Origin: Ophiothrix spiculata
Taxonomy: Eukaryota; Echinodermata; Ophiuroidea; Amphilepidida; Ophiotrichidae
Reading direction: 5' to 3' (one strand)
Length of the DNA: 22,308 bases
NCBI GenBank assembly: GCA_000969725.1
Contig: JXSR01S027383.1
This document shows, piece after piece, positions 18,574 through 22,308 of this stretch (positions are counted from its first letter, which is position 1; each line of letters begins with the position of its first letter). The notes beneath the pieces are model-generated. The model was not told the DNA's origin, did no database searches, and saw only the letters and a program-made list of their open reading frames with translations. A program made the translations under genes and the position numbers.

Positions 18574-19049
18574 TAGACCTTTTCAAAATTCATTTGGTAA
18601 TCTTCGATCACGTGGGCATTTTATCAACAAATCACACGCGAGCTCATTAGCATTTACTTTTTCCGGAAATTCTGTCGTATTTGCAGTGCATTAAAAATGA
18701 AAAATAATTATATTCAGACCCGTACATGGTAAGAGGCACTATTTCTGAAAAAAAAAAACTTTTGGCTGGGGGCACCATATGCTCAGTGACAGAAAGAGTG
18801 AAATTTCCATTTGAAATCGTCTGATAAAGCTTACAATTACCAGCCATCTCGAGCGCATCACACTAAAAGTGACTTGTTAGTGCTAACCCTAATTACAGGT
18901 TCGAATTCGTCTCGTAAGCAACCAGTTAACGAGAACGCGAATCTAACATTCTGTCTATTGTGTTTGAGAGGCTCTTTTTCTTCCGGCAATTGCCGGAAAG
19001 TGTAAAATCAGCTTCGGAAATTCTCGGAAAGTCGTGTTTTTGAAAGGTA
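18574..19049 (+). mobile_element. Element R copy 2 (uninterrupted)
   Basis: This copy is inverted relative to 752-1938. It begins TAGACCTTTTCAAAA and ends with the complement of TATACCTTTCAAAAA. It lacks the TTAA foldback: at the equivalent place it reads AAATCGTCTGATAAAGCTTA, with TAAA where copy 1 has TTAA on each side of the insertion. A tract GGTTCGAATTC (18899-18909) is close to the tRNA B-box consensus, but I see no convincing A box. Three short frames on both strands overlap here and are chance. TA-type termini suggest a non-autonomous DNA transposon; a SINE-like origin is less likely. Confidence 0.65.
18981..18998. repeat. Perfect 18-bp palindrome TTCCGGCAATTGCCGGAA
   Basis: A perfect palindrome inside element R copy 2. 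The matching site in copy 1 (TTTCCTGCAATTGCCGACAG on the plus strand, near 811-830) is degenerate, keeping only the GCAATTGC centre. Confidence 0.8.
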
Positions 19050-19273
19050 TATTTTTACTATTATATAGAAACGCGTCATTAATTATTACTAACACATCAA
19101 ATAGCTCAAAGATTAATATTAAATGTTGGTAGACTAAAGACAAATAGCGTTAGGCTACTTTCCGTGTGTAATGGAATCACAATATAGGATTTGAATTGTT
19201 TAGCTCCTCAACTATATGATGTAACAAGCAAGGTTTTCTCTATTTAAGATGAAATATATTTTCTTAAATTCAG

Positions 19274-19370
19274 AATCGATTGGGAGCTCTCTGCACGATA
19301 TGTTAACAGCTCTGATTCAAACAAAGCTAACCTACTGAGTATGATTTAATGTGAATGGCGACTCTTTATG
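19274..19370 (+). pseudogene. Stopped counterpart of the 97-bp Y exon
   Basis: Same length as 3278-3374, again after an AG-ended acceptor (TTCTTAAATTCAG) and before GTGAGT. In the frame that is open in copy 1 it reads IDWELSARYVNSSDSNKANL and then meets TAA after SMI. The acceptor's pyrimidine tract is poorer here. If copy 1 is a coding exon, this copy is dead as one; if the segment is a non-coding exon, the stop is irrelevant. Confidence 0.4.
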
Positions 19371-19454
19371 GTGAGTTTAAAGTGTGTATTCTTGTATATA
19401 TTTAAGAAATATTAGTTACCAGTCTGAATGTATTTTTCTGAAATTTAAAAGTTT

Positions 19455-19490
19455 AACCTCGACATAGGTATTTCAAGAAAAGTCGAGGTT
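19455..19490. repeat. Small hairpin AACCTCGAC...GTCGAGGTT
   Basis: A perfect 9-bp stem with an 18-base loop, kept from block Y copy 1 (3476-3507). Confidence 0.6.
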
Positions 19491-19570
19491 TTCTATACAG
19501 TCTGTCATCCCTTCTGTATGGCTGCAAGTCGATGATTCTTACTAGGGGAAGAGTATCTTAAATAAAAATT

Positions 19571-20140
19571 AGTTACTTAGGTATTCATACAAGCCACAGA
19601 GTTGTTCATCGCGAATCAAAAATGATGCATCCATGCGTCAGCGTATTTTTATCGCGCGAGGGTGGCTTTAGCCACCCGAGCGTGATAAAAATACGCCGAC
19701 GCATCGGATTCAGAGTTGTTGATTCGCGATTAATAACTCTGTCACGTGTTTGTATACCTTTCAACAACGACAATTTTCCTGAAAACGTATGAATTAAATT
19801 AAATTTAACATCATCACCACTCATCATCATAAAAATATTTTAGCATAATATGAAGCAAAGTGCTAGTTTTTGAATGTTTGCTGTTTTGCTGTTTTCAATA
19901 TTTCCATAGCACCGGACTTTTTCACGTACATGTAATATAAGTGGCTGACGCACGATGAGCAGTGCATCGACTTATGTGTACTGCGTAAATGCACTTCCGT
20001 AAACGCTATGCCGCGCGAGACACGCTCATTTGAATATCAACTTTGGATTCATCACGAATCAACAACGGTACGCTCCTGTAAAAGGAGATACAGTAATTTG
20101 TTGAATATAATTTGAAAACAATTTGACAGGTTTTTTGGAG
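19571..20140. mobile_element. Insert absent from Y copy 1, with strong hairpin
   Basis: About 570 bp interrupt block Y here. Three related motifs mark it: CAGAGTTGTTCATCGCGAAT (19597), GTTGTTGATTCGCGATTAAT (19714) and, inverted, ATTCATCACGAATCAACAAC (20047-20066). The first two form the base of a foldback of about 150 bp (19597-19742) around the hairpin at 19633-19704. The last could be the far terminus, giving an inverted pair at 19714 and 20066. The interior has no open frame. The exact ends and target site are unclear. Confidence 0.55.
19633..19704. repeat. 72-bp hairpin, about 35-bp stem
   Basis: ATGCGTCAGCGTATTTTTAT and following GGGTGGC on the left pair with GCCACCC and ATAAAAATACGCCGACGCAT on the right. 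The loop is about two bases, centred at 19668, and there are only a few mismatches. The GC-rich apex stands out against the AT-rich background. It would fold stably as RNA or extrude as a cruciform. Confidence 0.85.
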
Positions 20141-20674
20141 ACCACAACTTTGACGATATAGTCGGCTATTTTAGTTCTTTCATGATTTTTGTTGTTGATG
20201 TTTTACTTTATAATTTCCTCATAAACCGAAGCACCGCCTTCCTTTAGAAACATTACTGAATTGTTTCCAAGAGAACATGGATTTTATTTTAGCTTCTTTG
20301 GTTGTTTTAGCTTATAGGTGCTTATATTCCGTATATAAACAGGCTTTTAAAGTACCCCATAGTTGTTAACACTTACTAGTAACCAAATCTTGTCAGGTAT
20401 GATTATTTGACATGTTTTAACTACCTGATGACAAACCTTGCAACAAATTCATTTACATCGGGGAAGTATATAATGACATGACAAGTTTATCTAAGAATAT
20501 TTTCTTAAATGACTTTGTTCGTTGTAGTTGGAAGAAAATTGTAGACAATGACACACACGATTTTTATATATTACAAGTAGTTGAATTACTATTATTTTAA
20601 ATTTTATTCTTAAATCACATTCCGTTTTTTCAAATTGAAAAAACACTTACGCTTTAAAAGGCAGTGCTCCTTAG

Positions 20675-20902
20675 TTTTTCACATTCAACAACTGACATTT
20701 TCAATCAGACAAAAACGGCTTTCAGTGTGAATGCATTATTGTAGCCTGGAGTGTTGCAGACTGTTCTTTTCCTTATATAAGTGTAATGCCAATTGTCTTG
20801 AAATCAGGAGGTTGAGACGTTAACCATATTAATTGATATAGCCTAAAGAGATGTATATTACACCTGGCAGGATAGGTTGGTACGGAACTCTGCATTGCAT
20901 TC
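20675..20902. repeat. 228-bp conserved core, copy c
   Basis: Single copy in block Y copy 2, same length as copies a and b. By hand it differs from b at about 6 positions. It contains CCTTATATAAG. Sequence immediately after it (CGAAAGGATATG) departs quickly from copy 1, whereas the sequence before it stays similar for some 300 bp. Confidence 0.65.
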
Positions 20903-21130
20903 CGAAAGGATATGTTGTGTTATAACGTATTTACATTGATTTCTGCATTCAATTCTTACTATTTGAATGTGCGTTTTGTTTCTGTTGACCAATTGACAAC
21001 TTTGATCCTTTTCAAGAGTAAATGTATCAGCATTTTTTTTTCTGCGCAGTACAGTACAATCATTAAGAGGTTATTCTAATATCATGCCGAAACATAAGCT
21101 TGATATTTGCTAATGTTGTTAATTTGAAAA

Positions 21131-21843
21131 TATTGTAGAACTCGTTTTCCTTTTATACAAACGATATAGTTATATATTTATGAATTGATCCGCGATTTGA
21201 ATACTGTGAGAACACTTGTAATGAAATGCGTGGTATTAGATTATTTTAGCGAAATTTCACATGTAAAATGTTAGTGCTGAAAATAAAAAAAAGTACAGCA
21301 ATTCGCTGTTTACAATAAAGATGTGAAGATGTTTTATGTTATCTCAGATGCTGAAGTATATTGGCGATACGTGTCTAAAGCCTAACGATAATGTTTCAAG
21401 CAAAGCTATGCCGTGCCTGAGGCAAGAAAGTATTTGGAAATTCGTGTTAAAATTTAATTTTGCAAGATCCATTTTCCTTTGTCAATAAAACCCTCTTGAC
21501 AGTAATTCTCATTTTCTGATACAAAATGTTTGCATGTATTGAAAAGTGAGTACCAGATAAAGTTAAAAACAAAATGTGTAATTTCTGTGGTCAAAAATGT
21601 TTTGTTCTAAGTTAGCAATTATACGGGTATTTGATCCTGTAGCCTGTAAATGAATGCATTACAATATTAAGAACCTTATCTGTGTTTGTGTTTTGCTGGC
21701 ATTTCGTAGTAAGCACAAGGGATATGAATCTGTCAAAAATTCAATTTCGGCATATGATATTACGACCTTTACATGTATTTTCACCTGTAGCGGAAAATGA
21801 AGTTTCTTGCATTTACAGCTCATACGGGCTGGACAGCCACATA
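21131..21843. other. AT-rich stretch, nothing recognised
   Basis: No gene or matched repeat. GAAAAGTGAGTACC near 21541 is donor-like, without a supported exon. Confidence 0.4.
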
Positions 21844-22110
21844 CACTCTTAAAAATGTTTTACTCTTGTTGATTAAAAATTTACTCAACAGTCACAGCTC
21901 ATTTTGTTGAGTAAAATCCTACTTAACGTTGGGAAAACTATACTCAACATTGAGTAAGATGTGCTCAACGTTGAGTAGTATTGACTCAACCGAGCAAGAT
22001 TTTACTCAATGTTGAGTAAGATTTTACTCAATATCGAGTAAGATTTTACTCCTCAATGAGCTGTGACCGTTGAGTAAAATTTTACTCAAAAGATTAAAAA
22101 AATAAGAGTG
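21844..22110. mobile_element. TA-flanked MITE with repeated ACTCAAC/GTTGAGT motifs
   Basis: CACTCTTA begins and TAAGAGTG ends the element, with TA outside each (21842-21843 and 22111-22112). The arms align for about 70 bp, including TTTACTCAACAGTCACAGCT and then CATT on the left against the complement of the right side. The interior repeats a palindromic motif, TACTCAACATTGAGTA, CTCAACGTTGAGTA and ACTCAATGTTGAGTA, linked by AGATTTT. No coding capacity. Confidence 0.75.
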
Positions 22111-22308
22111 TATGTACTCAACTGAATCCTCAACAGAGTGTTAAATATGCTGATTATCTTCGTTACCTGAATTTTCATGAAAATAGCCTCTTTTTAACTT
22201 AACAGATAAGTATTGTGCACATTCTAAATATTTGTTTTAAATCCATATTCTTTATAAAAACTTGAATGTTTGTGTACCGTGGCCCTGAAGGGTCATGACC
22301 ACATAGCG
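22111..22308. other. Trailing segment, nothing recognised
   Basis: No supported gene. The last bases are more GC-rich and contain the perfect 10-bp palindrome GGTCATGACC, cut off by the window end. Confidence 0.35.

Larger units (their letters stand above)
19095..21130 (+). repeat. Block Y, copy 2
   Basis: Direct counterpart of 3090-5205, beginning with GCTCAAAGATTAATATTAAA and ending near ATCATGCCGAAACATAAGCT. It keeps the exon-like segment (with a stop), the small hairpin, the CTTGTCAGGTATGATT donor-like site and one 228-bp core. It lacks the insert at 3590-3817 and carries its own insert at about 19571-20140. Around 20330-20640 it is clearly closer to copy 1 than it is further upstream. 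Confidence 0.85.

Noticed and set aside
18647-19143. Three short frames on both strands
   Set aside because: They overlap one another inside element R copy 2, and copy 1 does not preserve them.
19606-19830. 74-codon minus-strand frame
   Set aside because: It spans the 72-bp hairpin and foldback arms, so its length is a by-product of the inverted repeat.

Overview
No long open reading frame, no operon-like packing, about two-thirds A+T by eye, and many short inverted-repeat mobile elements point to non-coding DNA of a eukaryote. A marine invertebrate such as a bivalve mollusc would fit the style of the repeats, but that is inference; nothing here fixes the taxon. I see no tRNA, rRNA, CRISPR array or bacterial gene. 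The longest reading frames (under 95 codons) are mostly chance.

The main structure is an old, decayed set of direct repeats, all in one orientation. Block X occurs at about 285-700 and 10270-10650. A unit with the invariant core CTAATGG occurs six times (about 2590, 7085, 8290, 9600, 12627 and 13330). A roughly 2-kb block Y occurs at 3090-5205 and again at 19095-21130, with a short diverged piece at 11412. Each Y copy holds a 97-bp segment framed by a splice acceptor and a strong donor (open in the first copy, stopped in the second), a short hairpin, and a 228-bp segment that is the best-conserved tract. In the first Y copy this 228-bp segment is tandemly doubled with a 356-bp period. The order suggests repeated local duplication of a larger ancestral unit, perhaps inside an intron or between members of a gene family.

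Non-autonomous DNA transposons are inserted into this frame. Three are flanked by TTAA (973-1666, 14603-15082, 16605-16962). Several are flanked by TA (3609-3786, 10751-11008, 21844-22110, and element R at 752-1938 and 18574-19049). Others are foldbacks without a clear target duplication (15367-15569, 19571-20140). Element R occurs twice in opposite orientation. Its second copy lacks the TTAA element nested in the first, so the window carries its own near-empty-site control.

Protein-coding evidence is weak: a 160-bp exon-like stretch (1936-2095), the 97-bp Y exon, and a 660-bp region (17447-18112) with three consecutive coding-like open segments in one frame separated by stops. The last, 55 codons, carries an LLIDYGNQF motif that could come from a Tudor domain or from an integrase. 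I could not assign any of these to a known gene. The rest is AT-rich sequence in which I recognise nothing.
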